From Acidobacteriaceae bacterium (GTDB lineage: Bacteria > Acidobacteriota > Terriglobia > Terriglobales > Acidobacteriaceae): a DNA stretch of 25,576 nt. The position numbers and the translations under genes are program-made. The notes under the pieces are model-generated. The model was not told where the DNA came from, did not search any database, and was given only the letters and a program-made list of their open reading frames with translations. Below, in pieces: positions 6,666 to 13,997 of this stretch. Each line of letters begins with the position of its first letter. Position 1 is the first letter of the stretch. The stretch covers positions 1-25,576 of the forward strand of contig JASIJX010000639.1 in the NCBI GenBank assembly GCA_030049955.1, in the 5' to 3' direction.

Positions 6666-8597
6666 TCAATGCTTCTTTGCTGGCTTCTTTCCTACCGGCC
6701 TGGAATGCTTCGCCGAGTTCTTGTGACTTCCCTGCGCTTTGCTGCCCTTGCCCTTGACCGCCGCCTTGACCGCCGGCGCAGCTTTCTTTGCCGCCGCCGG
6801 CTTGGCCTTGGAAGCTGGTGCAGGCTTCGCCGAAGTTTTTGCCTGAACCGGTTTGCCCGCAACCGCCTTGGCCGGCGACTTGACGGGTGCCTTGGTTGCC
6901 GCCTTGGCCGGGGCTTTGTGCGGAACCTTGGCCGCGGCCTTCACCGGGGTCTTGGCTGGCGTCTTGACCGGCGCCTTGGCAGCGGTCTTAGCTGCAACTG
7001 CCGCTTTCGGCTCAGCCTTGGCCGTGGCTGCAACCGCTCCTTTGGCCGGAACTTTTTCGGCCTTGGCCGGTGGCGGCGCCTGCTTGCTGGCTGGCGGGGC
7101 AACCTTTCCACCGCGTTTCGCCGCGGGCGCGGGTTCTGGCTCTTCCTCCTCGCCTTCCTCTTCCTCGCCTTCGCCCTCTTCGCCTTCCAGTTCCAGCTCT
7201 TCCTCGTCCCCGCCCAGATCCTCGTCGGCAGCTTCCTCGACCTCTTCTTCATCGAGAACCGGTTCCTTGATCTTCGCCTCGCCGCGCCGCCTCGACCGTT
7301 TGAATGTCTGCTGCGGCGGTGGTGCCGGCGGCGAGTGCGGCTCAAGGTATGCACGCATCTCCTCCGGCGTGATCAGACGCCCATCAATGAGTTCGAGAAA
7401 GATTGCCTGCACCAGGTCATTAAAACCTGGCAGTTCGTGAGTAATCCGCATCTCCTGCATCAGCGCGTAGGGGATACGCTGGCGCGCCTCCGGCCACACC
7501 TTCAGGAACTGTTGATACTTTTCCTGCACAGTCGCGTTCTTGCTCGTAAACCCAAGCCACAGAACAGCTTCCGGGTCATAGCCCATGAAGAGCTTGTAGG
7601 TTGCCGAGGGGGTGGCGTTCTGTTTTGCGAGCAACACCTTCTGGAACCCGGCAGCAATCTCGTCCAGCTTGTCCCACTCCTCCACAAACCCCGGCCGCAG
7701 CAGCGAACGCTTCAGCCCTGCGAGGTCCTTGCCGCTCATGCCCCCGGTCAGCAACTGCATCTGCGCGGCCGACATGTCCGGGTGCACGCCCTGCATTAAC
7801 AATTCCACCGCAAGTTCATGCAGTGCCTTGAGTTTTGGCTCGTCAGCCTTCGAGATCGTCCAGGACGGATAGAGCACCTTCATCCAGCCCTCTTCTTCAA
7901 GGGCGCGCAGAACCTTCAATCCCTCTTCTTCGTGGCCGATCTGCTCAAGCTCGCTGCTACGGGCTGCCGGCGAAAGGTGCTCGATAACCCCTTCTGTCTT
8001 CGCGTTCTCATACCGCGCCTGCGTGCGCAAATCTAGTTCCCAACCCAGGCGGGCGCGATAGCGGATAGCCCGGATGAGAAGCGACGGCTCCTCCAAAAAT
8101 CCATAGTTGGAAACTAGCCGCAGCGTCCGCGATTCGATATCGGCAGCGCCATTCAGCGGATCCATCAGCAATCCGAAGGAGCCCTCATTCAGCGAGATAG
8201 CCATGGCGTTGGCCGTAAAGTCGCGCCGCCGCAGGTCTTCCTGGACTGAGGCGGGGTGGTATACCGCTTTTCCAGGCTTGGGATACTCGACACGGTGCGT
8301 GCTCACCACATCCACCCGAACTGTGCCAGGAAAGCACAGGTACAGACTGCGTGATTCGGTGTCCTCACCCCAGACTTTCGCGCCGAGCTTCTCTACTGAT
8401 TTCTTTAACTTAAGCGCATTTCCATGAACCGCCACTTCAAGCTCGCGCACAGCGTGACCGCTGGTCAGATCGCGCACCGCGTCTCCGGTAAGGAACAGAA
8501 TCATCTCCGCTTCGCGCGCTGCATCCCGCAAGTGCGAGAGCGCATTCCTCTGATCCGGCGAAAGGCGGTTTTCTAAAAGGTAGACGTAATCCGGCAT
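6666..8597 (-). CDS. CCA-adding / poly(A) polymerase family nucleotidyltransferase with acidic and histone-H1-like C-terminal tail
   Basis: This 643-residue protein has an N-terminal half resembling class II tRNA nucleotidyltransferases, which repair or build the 3' CCA of tRNA or add poly(A). Visible are FLTGDAVRDL (36-44, normally GGAVRD), an acidic pair ELE (52-54) where the family has the metal-binding DxD, the third carboxylate at D96 (VRVDVVST), RRDFTANAMA (124-133), and the linker EEPSLLIRAIRYRARLGW (169-186). Residues 220-420 are helical and less conserved. An acidic run (445-488, mostly E/D) follows, then about 150 residues of Ala/Lys/Pro with AP(V/A)K and PAKA repeats like the histone H1 tail. 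Family bacterial enzymes are usually 400-500 residues, so the tail is an extension. The changed metal motif leaves activity uncertain. Confidence 0.82.
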   Translation of the reverse strand: MPDYVYLLENRLSPDQRNALSHLRDAAREAEMILFLTGDAVRDLTSGHAVRELEVAVHGNALKLKKSVEKLGAKVWGEDTESRSLYLCFPGTVRVDVVSTHRVEYPKPGKAVYHPASVQEDLRRRDFTANAMAISLNEGSFGLLMDPLNGAADIESRTLRLVSNYGFLEEPSLLIRAIRYRARLGWELDLRTQARYENAKTEGVIEHLSPAARSSELEQIGHEEEGLKVLRALEEEGWMKVLYPSWTISKADEPKLKALHELAVELLMQGVHPDMSAAQMQLLTGGMSGKDLAGLKRSLLRPGFVEEWDKLDEIAAGFQKVLLAKQNATPSATYKLFMGYDPEAVLWLGFTSKNATVQEKYQQFLKVWPEARQRIPYALMQEMRITHELPGFNDLVQAIFLELIDGRLITPEEMRAYLEPHSPPAPPPQQTFKRSRRRGEAKIKEPVLDEEEVEEAADEDLGGDEEELELEGEEGEGEEEEGEEEEPEPAPAAKRGGKVAPPASKQAPPPAKAEKVPAKGAVAATAKAEPKAAVAAKTAAKAPVKTPAKTPVKAAAKVPHKAPAKAATKAPVKSPAKAVAGKPVQAKTSAKPAPASKAKPAAAKKAAPAVKAAVKGKGSKAQGSHKNSAKHSRPVGKKPAKKH

Positions 8598-8879
8598 CCG
8601 TTCCTGCTTCCTCGAGCCTTTCTGGTCAGTCCCAAGTCTCTGATGCTGCGGCGGTTATACCCTTAAAAGGGAGGGTGGCAAAGCAGTACATTAACACAAG
8701 TCAGGCTGATTGGCTAGGGCCGGTGGCGCTTTCTGGCTGGCAGGGAGCCAAACCAAGAACGCCCCAGTCACAATGGGTCAATTTCCTTTGATTCCGAGAC
8801 TTGTCCCGGGATAAGGCGTCAACCGCCAGCCAGTATGGTCATCAGAAATGAGGGATGGCGAACCCGTCATACAACCTTT

Positions 8880-9263
8880 TCAATGCGGCCAGCGGCCGAC
8901 CAGAATGAACAGAGCGAGAAGAAAAAGCGTAACCGACGGGGCAGCCGACTCGCGGCGCCTCGCGTGGTAAATGCCCGCGCCTATCATCAGCAACATCAGG
9001 CCGGCAGCCGCCAGCCGAACCAGCAGGTAATCGGGCGCCAGCGCCTCCGGCGTAAACATGGGCGGCATTACCACTCCGATTGCGCCAGCAATCTCCAGAA
9101 GACCTACCGGAATGGCCTGAGCGCGGGTGATCGTCACTGTCCCATGCCCGGGAAGATTCTCGATCCGCCGGGCCAGTTTTTCATACGCAAACAGCTTGGT
9201 CATCCCGATGAAAAGAAAGATCCCAGCCAGCAGGATTTGAGCGATCCACAACAGAGCATTCAT
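8880..9263 (-). CDS. DoxX-family small integral membrane protein
   Basis: This 127-residue protein has four predicted membrane helices: residues 4-24 (LLWIAQILLAGIFLFIGMTKL), about 50-68, about 78-97 and about 108-124. The first helix ending in F.G..KL followed by a short charged stretch is the DoxX-like hallmark, and GLLEIAGAIGVVMP matches the second helix of the family. DoxX relatives include a thiosulfate:quinone oxidoreductase subunit and redox-stress membrane complexes (with SodA and SseA in mycobacteria), but most are uncharacterised. ATG 9263 has an AGGA box close upstream. The gene is divergent from xfp, and the 272-base gap holds a CRP/FNR-type dyad that might serve either side. Confidence 0.82.
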   Translation of the reverse strand: MNALLWIAQILLAGIFLFIGMTKLFAYEKLARRIENLPGHGTVTITRAQAIPVGLLEIAGAIGVVMPPMFTPEALAPDYLLVRLAAAGLMLLMIGAGIYHARRRESAAPSVTLFLLALFILVGRWPH

Positions 9264-9451
9264 CGTTCCTGCCCCCGATCCCCGCCGGTAATCCTGCCGC
9301 CGGCGCTGACTCCGGCAGTTGCACAGCGCCGCCGCGCACCATCATACCCCGGCTGCACTCAGATTTGCATCTGTCTTGCAGCGATGTCTCGCAGCAATGT
9401 TGCGGCGCAATTCCCGAACCCCACAGAATACAAACCATCCTTCCGCCCGGT

Positions 9452-9467
9452 TGTGACATCAGTCACG
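9452..9467 (+). promoter_or_regulatory. CRP/FNR-type operator upstream of phosphoketolase gene
   Basis: TGTGA-N6-TCACG contains a perfect GTGAC-N4-GTCAC dyad and is one base from the classical CRP consensus TGTGA-N6-TCACA. It is centred about 76 bases before the xfp ATG. If it sits at -41.5 as a class II activator site, transcription would start near 9501, with a weak -10-like TAGCCT at 9491-9496. No CRP/FNR regulator is encoded in the window. Confidence 0.5.
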
Positions 9468-9535
9468 CATAGCAATCCGAACAGGCTGGTAGCCTTTCCG
9501 TAACACGCGAAACCGTCCCGTTTGCGAGGCCCGAC

Positions 9536-11995
9536 ATGCATACCGCGACCGAGAAACCGAGGAGCCAGGCGCAGGTAAAGGACCCGTCAAAGGGTCCGTT
9601 GACCCCGGAGATGCTGGCGAAAATGAATGCCTACTGGCGCGCGGCCAACTACCTCTCTGTTGGCCAGATCTACCTCAAAGACAATCCCATGTTAGAGCGC
9701 TCGCTCACCCCGGACGACATTAAGCCGCGCCTCCTCGGTCACTGGGGTACCACGCCGGGCCTCAACTTCCTCTATGTCCACTGGAACCGGCTGATCCGCG
9801 AGCGCAACCTGGACATCATCTACATCATCGGCCCGGGCCACGGCGGACCGGCGATCGTCGCTAATACTTACCTCGAAGGCTCCTATTCGGAAATCTATCC
9901 GCACATCGAGCTGAACAAGGACGGTATCAAGCGCCTTTTCCGCCAGTTCAGTTGGCCCTACGGCGTGCCCAGCCACGTAGCGCCGGAGACGCCCGGCTCC
10001 ATCCACGAAGGTGGCGAACTGGGCTACTCTCTGGTTCACGCTTATGGCGCGGCCTTCGACAACCCCAACCTGATTGTTGCCTGCGTCGTGGGCGACGGCG
10101 AGGCCGAAACCGGTCCACTGGCCACAAGCTGGCACTCCAACAAGTTCCTAAACCCGGCCACCGACGGCGCGGTCCTGCCCATCCTGCATCTGAACGGCTA
10201 CAAAATCGCCAACCCCACTGTCCTGGCCCGCATTCCCAACCACGAGCTCGAAAGCTTGTTCCGCGGTTACGGATACGAACCATACACGCTCGAGGGCAAC
10301 GACCCGGCCACAATGCACCAGCAAGCTGCGGCAGTCTTCGATCAGATTATCGATCGCATCCACGCGATCCAGTGTTCAGCTCGCGAACCAGATCAAAGCA
10401 AACCGAGCGGCGATGGCCACCGTGGCGAGCAAAGCACAGCCGTCCTGCGCCCAACCTGGCCGATGCTCATCCTGCGCACGCCCAAAGGCTGGACTGGACC
10501 GAAGTTCGTCGATGGTGTGCCTGTTGAAAACACCTGGCGCGCACACCAGGTTCCGCTGGCCGAAGTGCGCGAGAAACCCGCGCACCTGCGCCAGCTGGAA
10601 GAGTGGATGCGCAGCTACCAGCCCAAAGAGCTGTTCGATGAAAAAGGCGCGCTCCGGCCGGAACTCGCAGAGATTGCGCCCAAAGGCCGGCTGCGCATGG
10701 GCATGAACGCGCACGCCAACGGTGGCCTGTTGCTCGAGCCGCTCATCGTGCCCAACTTCCGCGACTTCGAAGTCAAGATCGACGGCCGAGGCGCGAAAGA
10801 CGTGGAATCGACGCGCGTCCTCGGCCATCTGCTGCACGCCGTGATGCAGGCGAACCGCGAGCAGAAAAACTTCCGCGTCTTCGGCCCCGATGAAACCGCC
10901 TCCAACCGCATCGACGAAGTGATCAAGGGAACCGGCAAGACGTGGCTTGCCGAAACGCTGCCCGTCGATATCAACCTCTCGCCCACCGGCCACGTGATGG
11001 AGGTGCTGAGCGAGCACCTCTGCCAGGGCTGGCTCGAAGGCTACCTGCTTACCGGCCGCCATGGTTTTTTCTCCTGCTATGAGGCGTTCATCCACATCAT
11101 CGACTCAATGGTGAACCAGCACGCCAAGTGGCTCAAGACCACTCACGAGCTTCCCTGGCGCAAGCCCATCGCCTCGCTCAATTACTTGCTCAGCTCGCTC
11201 GTCTGGCGGCAGGACCACAACGGCTTCTCGCACCAGGACCCCGGTTTCATCGATCACCTGGTGAACAAGAAGGCCGGCGTGGTCCGCATCTACCTGCCTC
11301 CTGATGCAAACACCCTGCTCTCCGTCGCCGACCACTGCCTGCGCAGCCGCAACTACATCAACCTGATCATCGCCGGCAAGCAGCCCGCCCCGCAGTGGAT
11401 GACTATGGACGAAGCCGTCGCTCACTGCACAACCGGAATGGGCATCTGGCCCTGGGCTTCAAACGACGGTGACGGCAAGCCCGACGTTGTCATGGCCTGC
11501 TGCGGCGACGTGCCCACCATGGAAGCGCTCGCCGCCATCACCCTTCTGCGCAAGCGCATCCCCGATCTGCGCATCCGCACCGTCAACGTCGTGGACCTGA
11601 TGGCGCTGCAGCCGCAGTCGGAGCATCCGCACGGCCTGCCCGACGAAGAGTACGATCAAATCTTCCCGCCGAATGTGCCAACCATCTTCGCCTTCCATGG
11701 TTATCCATGGGGAATCCACCGGCTCACCTACCGCCGGCACAACCACGACAACCTGCACGTGCGCGGCTATAAAGAGGAAGGCACGACGACCACGCCCTTC
11801 GATATGTGCGTGCTCAATAACATCGACCGGTTTCAGCTCACCGTCGACGCAATTCGCCGAGTGCCGCGCCTGGCCGGTCAGGTCGACGCGGCGCAGCAAT
11901 GGTACTCCGAGCAAATCCAGCGCCACCGGCTCTATGTCGCAGAAAACGGCGACGACCTGCCCGACGTAAAAAACTGGCGCTGGTCTGAAAAGTGA
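9536..11995 (+). CDS. xfp: Xylulose-5-phosphate / fructose-6-phosphate phosphoketolase
   Basis: This 819-residue thiamine-diphosphate enzyme cleaves xylulose-5-P (and often fructose-6-P) with phosphate to acetyl phosphate plus glyceraldehyde-3-P (or erythrose-4-P). Full length and all major signatures are present: GPGHGGPA (99-106), [10 protein letters not shown] (157-166, the phosphoketolase signature), the cofactor motif [19 protein letters not shown] (186-204), [12 protein letters not shown], the mid-domain GPDETASNR and [13 protein letters not shown] block ([15 protein letters not shown]), and the C-terminal [19 protein letters not shown]. Residues 284-300 are a hydrophilic loop ([17 protein letters not shown]) longer than I expect. 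Acetate kinase follows 118 bases downstream on the same strand, the usual partner that turns acetyl phosphate into acetate and ATP. The enzyme should be cytosolic. The first 20 residues are poorly conserved; no better start was seen. Confidence 0.97.
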   Translation: MHTATEKPRSQAQVKDPSKGPLTPEMLAKMNAYWRAANYLSVGQIYLKDNPMLERSLTPDDIKPRLLGHWGTTPGLNFLYVHWNRLIRERNLDIIYIIGPGHGGPAIVANTYLEGSYSEIYPHIELNKDGIKRLFRQFSWPYGVPSHVAPETPGSIHEGGELGYSLVHAYGAAFDNPNLIVACVVGDGEAETGPLATSWHSNKFLNPATDGAVLPILHLNGYKIANPTVLARIPNHELESLFRGYGYEPYTLEGNDPATMHQQAAAVFDQIIDRIHAIQCSAREPDQSKPSGDGHRGEQSTAVLRPTWPMLILRTPKGWTGPKFVDGVPVENTWRAHQVPLAEVREKPAHLRQLEEWMRSYQPKELFDEKGALRPELAEIAPKGRLRMGMNAHANGGLLLEPLIVPNFRDFEVKIDGRGAKDVESTRVLGHLLHAVMQANREQKNFRVFGPDETASNRIDEVIKGTGKTWLAETLPVDINLSPTGHVMEVLSEHLCQGWLEGYLLTGRHGFFSCYEAFIHIIDSMVNQHAKWLKTTHELPWRKPIASLNYLLSSLVWRQDHNGFSHQDPGFIDHLVNKKAGVVRIYLPPDANTLLSVADHCLRSRNYINLIIAGKQPAPQWMTMDEAVAHCTTGMGIWPWASNDGDGKPDVVMACCGDVPTMEALAAITLLRKRIPDLRIRTVNVVDLMALQPQSEHPHGLPDEEYDQIFPPNVPTIFAFHGYPWGIHRLTYRRHNHDNLHVRGYKEEGTTTTPFDMCVLNNIDRFQLTVDAIRRVPRLAGQVDAAQQWYSEQIQRHRLYVAENGDDLPDVKNWRWSEK

Positions 11996-12017
11996 ATTCG
12001 GTCACAGGAGCTGGGTG

Positions 12018-12052
12018 CCCATCCTAAGCGCGCTTTATGCGCTTAGGGTGGG
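12018..12052. repeat. Strong palindrome between xfp and ackA (REP-like, possible attenuator)
   Basis: The arms 12018-12031 and 12039-12052 pair over 14 positions with one G-U wobble, around a 7-base loop (GCTTTAT). No T-run follows, so it is not a standard terminator. It could damp read-through from xfp to ackA or stabilise the xfp 3' end. The outer tip CCCATCCT / AGGGTGGG resembles that of the second palindrome at 22382-22411, suggesting a dispersed element family. Confidence 0.75.
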
Positions 12053-12113
12053 AAAGGAAGAAATCGCGCGCTAACTTGCTAACTCGCTGCTTTCCCGAAA
12101 GGCTCGTCCATTC

Positions 12114-13307
12114 ATGTCCTCACTGCCCGTCTTGGTTCTCAACAGCGGCTCCTCTTCCATCAAGTTTTCCGCTTACGAAGCCGCAACCGCCGCGCCCACC
12201 AAACTCTTCGAAGGCGCAGTAGACGGCATCGGCACCGACCTCGGCACATTCTGGATCAGAAGCGCCGGCGCAATACCGATAGACAAGAAACTCCCGCTGC
12301 CCAACCGCACCGTTGCTTTCAAGATGGTCGCCGAAGCCATTCACTCCAGCCATTTCCCTGCTCCCGCGGCCATTGGCCATCGCATTGTCTGCGGCGGCCC
12401 GAACGTTTCCGGCAATCAGCGCATAACACCCACACTTATCGACGAGATCGACCGCTACTCTGCCCTGGCTCCGCTGCACACGCCCATCGCAGTCCACATC
12501 ATGCGCGAAGCCCTCAAGCTCTTCCCGGCCATCCCCAACTTCGCCATACTCGACACGTGGTTTCACCGCACCATTCCACAAGTCGCCAGCGCCATGCCCA
12601 TTCCTGAGGAGTACGCTGCCATGGGCGTTCGCCGCTACGGCTACCACGGCATCTCCTGCGAGTCCGTCATCCGCCGTCTCGCGCCCAATGTTCCTGCAAA
12701 ACTGATCGTCGCGCATCTCGGCAACGGCGCATCCATCACGGCAATTCGCGATGGCAAAAGCATCGACAACTCCATGGGTCTCACACCCACCGGCGGCCTC
12801 ATCAGCGGCACGCGCACCGGCGACATCGACCCCGGCGTGCTGATCTTCATCCTGCGTAAAATTGCCGAAACCACGCCCGATGCCACAGAAGCCGCCGACA
12901 AACTCGAAACCGTAGTCAACAGAAAATCCGGCCTGCGCGGCCTGAGCGAGCTCTCACCCGACATGCGCGACCTGCGCGCCGCCATCCGCGCCGGCAACGC
13001 ACGCGCCCGTCTCGCAGTAGACAAATTCACCTGGACCATCGCCCGCTGGATCGGCAGCTACGTGGCCGAGCTTGGCGGCCTCGACATGCTGGTCTTCACC
13101 GCAGGCATCGGCGAAAACGACATCGACACCCGCGCCGAAATCTGCGCCGGCCTTGGCGCGTTGGGCATAGCGCTCGACCCCGAACGCAACAAAGCGCGCA
13201 ATGCAGCCGTCATCTCCGCGGCAAACTCACCGGTCACAGTCCGCGTAATCCCCGCCGCCGAAGATCAGGTGATCGTAAACCACGTAGTGCGGCTGATGGG
13301 AGCGTGA
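12114..13307 (+). CDS. ackA: Acetate kinase
   Basis: This 397-residue enzyme is the normal length for the family and interconverts acetyl phosphate + ADP with acetate + ATP. Family blocks are in order: LVLNSGSSSIKF at the N-terminus (catalytic Asn in NSGSSS), GHRIVCGG (substrate Arg), DTWFHRTIP (catalytic Asp, normally DTAFH), RYGYHGIS, AHLGNGASITAI, MGLTPTGGLISGTRTGDIDP (catalytic Arg), FTAGIGEN (nucleotide site), and the final IPAAEDQVI acidic site. Two usual histidines are cysteine here (VVHGG to IVCGG, and GTSH to GISC), but the recognised catalytic residues are kept. It follows xfp on the same strand, completing the phosphoketolase-acetate branch. The ribosome site is weak (AAAGG about 11 bases upstream), so translation may depend on the upstream transcript. 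A degraded copy of its 3' end lies 0.6 kb downstream. Confidence 0.95.
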   Translation: MSSLPVLVLNSGSSSIKFSAYEAATAAPTKLFEGAVDGIGTDLGTFWIRSAGAIPIDKKLPLPNRTVAFKMVAEAIHSSHFPAPAAIGHRIVCGGPNVSGNQRITPTLIDEIDRYSALAPLHTPIAVHIMREALKLFPAIPNFAILDTWFHRTIPQVASAMPIPEEYAAMGVRRYGYHGISCESVIRRLAPNVPAKLIVAHLGNGASITAIRDGKSIDNSMGLTPTGGLISGTRTGDIDPGVLIFILRKIAETTPDATEAADKLETVVNRKSGLRGLSELSPDMRDLRAAIRAGNARARLAVDKFTWTIARWIGSYVAELGGLDMLVFTAGIGENDIDTRAEICAGLGALGIALDPERNKARNAAVISAANSPVTVRVIPAAEDQVIVNHVVRLMGA

Positions 13308-13383
13308 AGGACCCGGAACCAACGTGGGGAATGCCGCGAACGGTTTAAGAAGTTGTTGGACCGGCATCGCAAACTTAGGGGAT

Positions 13384-13833
13384 TCACCCCTCAAGTCCAT
13401 CCCAAGACCAGCGCGGAATGCTGAGGCCGTTGGGCACATCATCAGCGGACCGATGGTAGCGAGCCATGGTTGTCGTGGTCGCCCAGGCGAAATAGTCGTG
13501 CAGAACTTGCCACAAAGTACTATCCTCGGCTAGCCCGACATCCACCAGAGCCTGGTCAAAGCAGGCAATCGCGCGACGATCCATTTCTTCGTGCACGCCG
13601 TTCCCGCTGTGCATCCTAACCACGTAGGTCTCGCCACCATAGGAATCGGAATACGTGCTCGGGCCACCGAGCGCCTCGGCCCAGTATGCGGCAAGTCGCT
13701 CGGTATGCTCTGGGTGGAAGCCGTGGCTGAAGGCATGAGCGACTACCTCGTCTGCCATCACCCTGCGATGCCACGCGTCAGCAAGACGGCGTAACCCGTC
13801 ATTGCCACCCGCCGCCTCGAAGACACTTTGCAT
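13384..13833 (-). CDS. Group II truncated haemoglobin (TrHbO-like)
   Basis: This 149-residue protein fits the 2-over-2 truncated globins that bind haem and handle O2, NO or peroxide. The N-terminal FEAAGGNDGLRRLADAWHRR is the A/B-helix region. FSHGFHPEHTERLAAYWAEA is the E-helix region, and GGP follows. The proximal histidine is probably H75 in VVRMHSGNG (H81 is an alternative). The C-terminus DYFAWATTTTMARY and DVPNGLSIPRWSWDGL is, from memory, typical of actinobacterial members, suggesting transfer. ATG 13833 fits the globin N-terminus; the frame stays open to 13884, but the extra residues are not globin-like. The ribosome site is weak (GGCGGC). It is convergent with ackA and flanked on both sides by ackA 3'-end sequence. 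Confidence 0.85.
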   Translation of the reverse strand: MQSVFEAAGGNDGLRRLADAWHRRVMADEVVAHAFSHGFHPEHTERLAAYWAEALGGPSTYSDSYGGETYVVRMHSGNGVHEEMDRRAIACFDQALVDVGLAEDSTLWQVLHDYFAWATTTTMARYHRSADDVPNGLSIPRWSWDGLEG

Positions 13834-13870
13834 GCCGCCAATACTAACACCATCCGTATCCGCGCACGGC

Positions 13871-13957
13871 CATGGTCGCAGCAAGCCATGCCACGCCCGC
13901 CAAAGCCGAAGATCAGGTGATAGTGGACCACGTAATGTGGTTGATGGCCGAGCGAGT
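13871..13957 (+). pseudogene. Degraded second copy of the acetate kinase 3' end
   Basis: The plus strand encodes AEDQVIVDHVMWLMA, matching the true ackA C-terminus AEDQVIVNHVVRLMG. Over a 44-base core (from about 13909) it differs from the ackA end at about seven positions, and weaker similarity extends upstream to about 13873. There is no start and no upstream acetate-kinase sequence, so it is a non-functional fragment. It lies in the same orientation as ackA, on the far side of the truncated-haemoglobin gene. Confidence 0.75.
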
Positions 13958-13997
13958 GGAAAAATTAGGCGGGTTGAATGTCGCCAGTGCCCGCACC

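Noticed and set aside
6669..7799. Long plus-strand open frame (376 codons) opposite the CCA/poly(A)-polymerase-type gene
   Set aside because: It is the antisense of GC-rich Ala/Lys/Pro and Glu repeats; its translation is Arg/Leu low-complexity with no domain or ribosome site.
10376..11095. Minus-strand open frame of 239 codons inside xfp
   Set aside because: Shadow of the phosphoketolase gene, which has full family motifs in the other strand.
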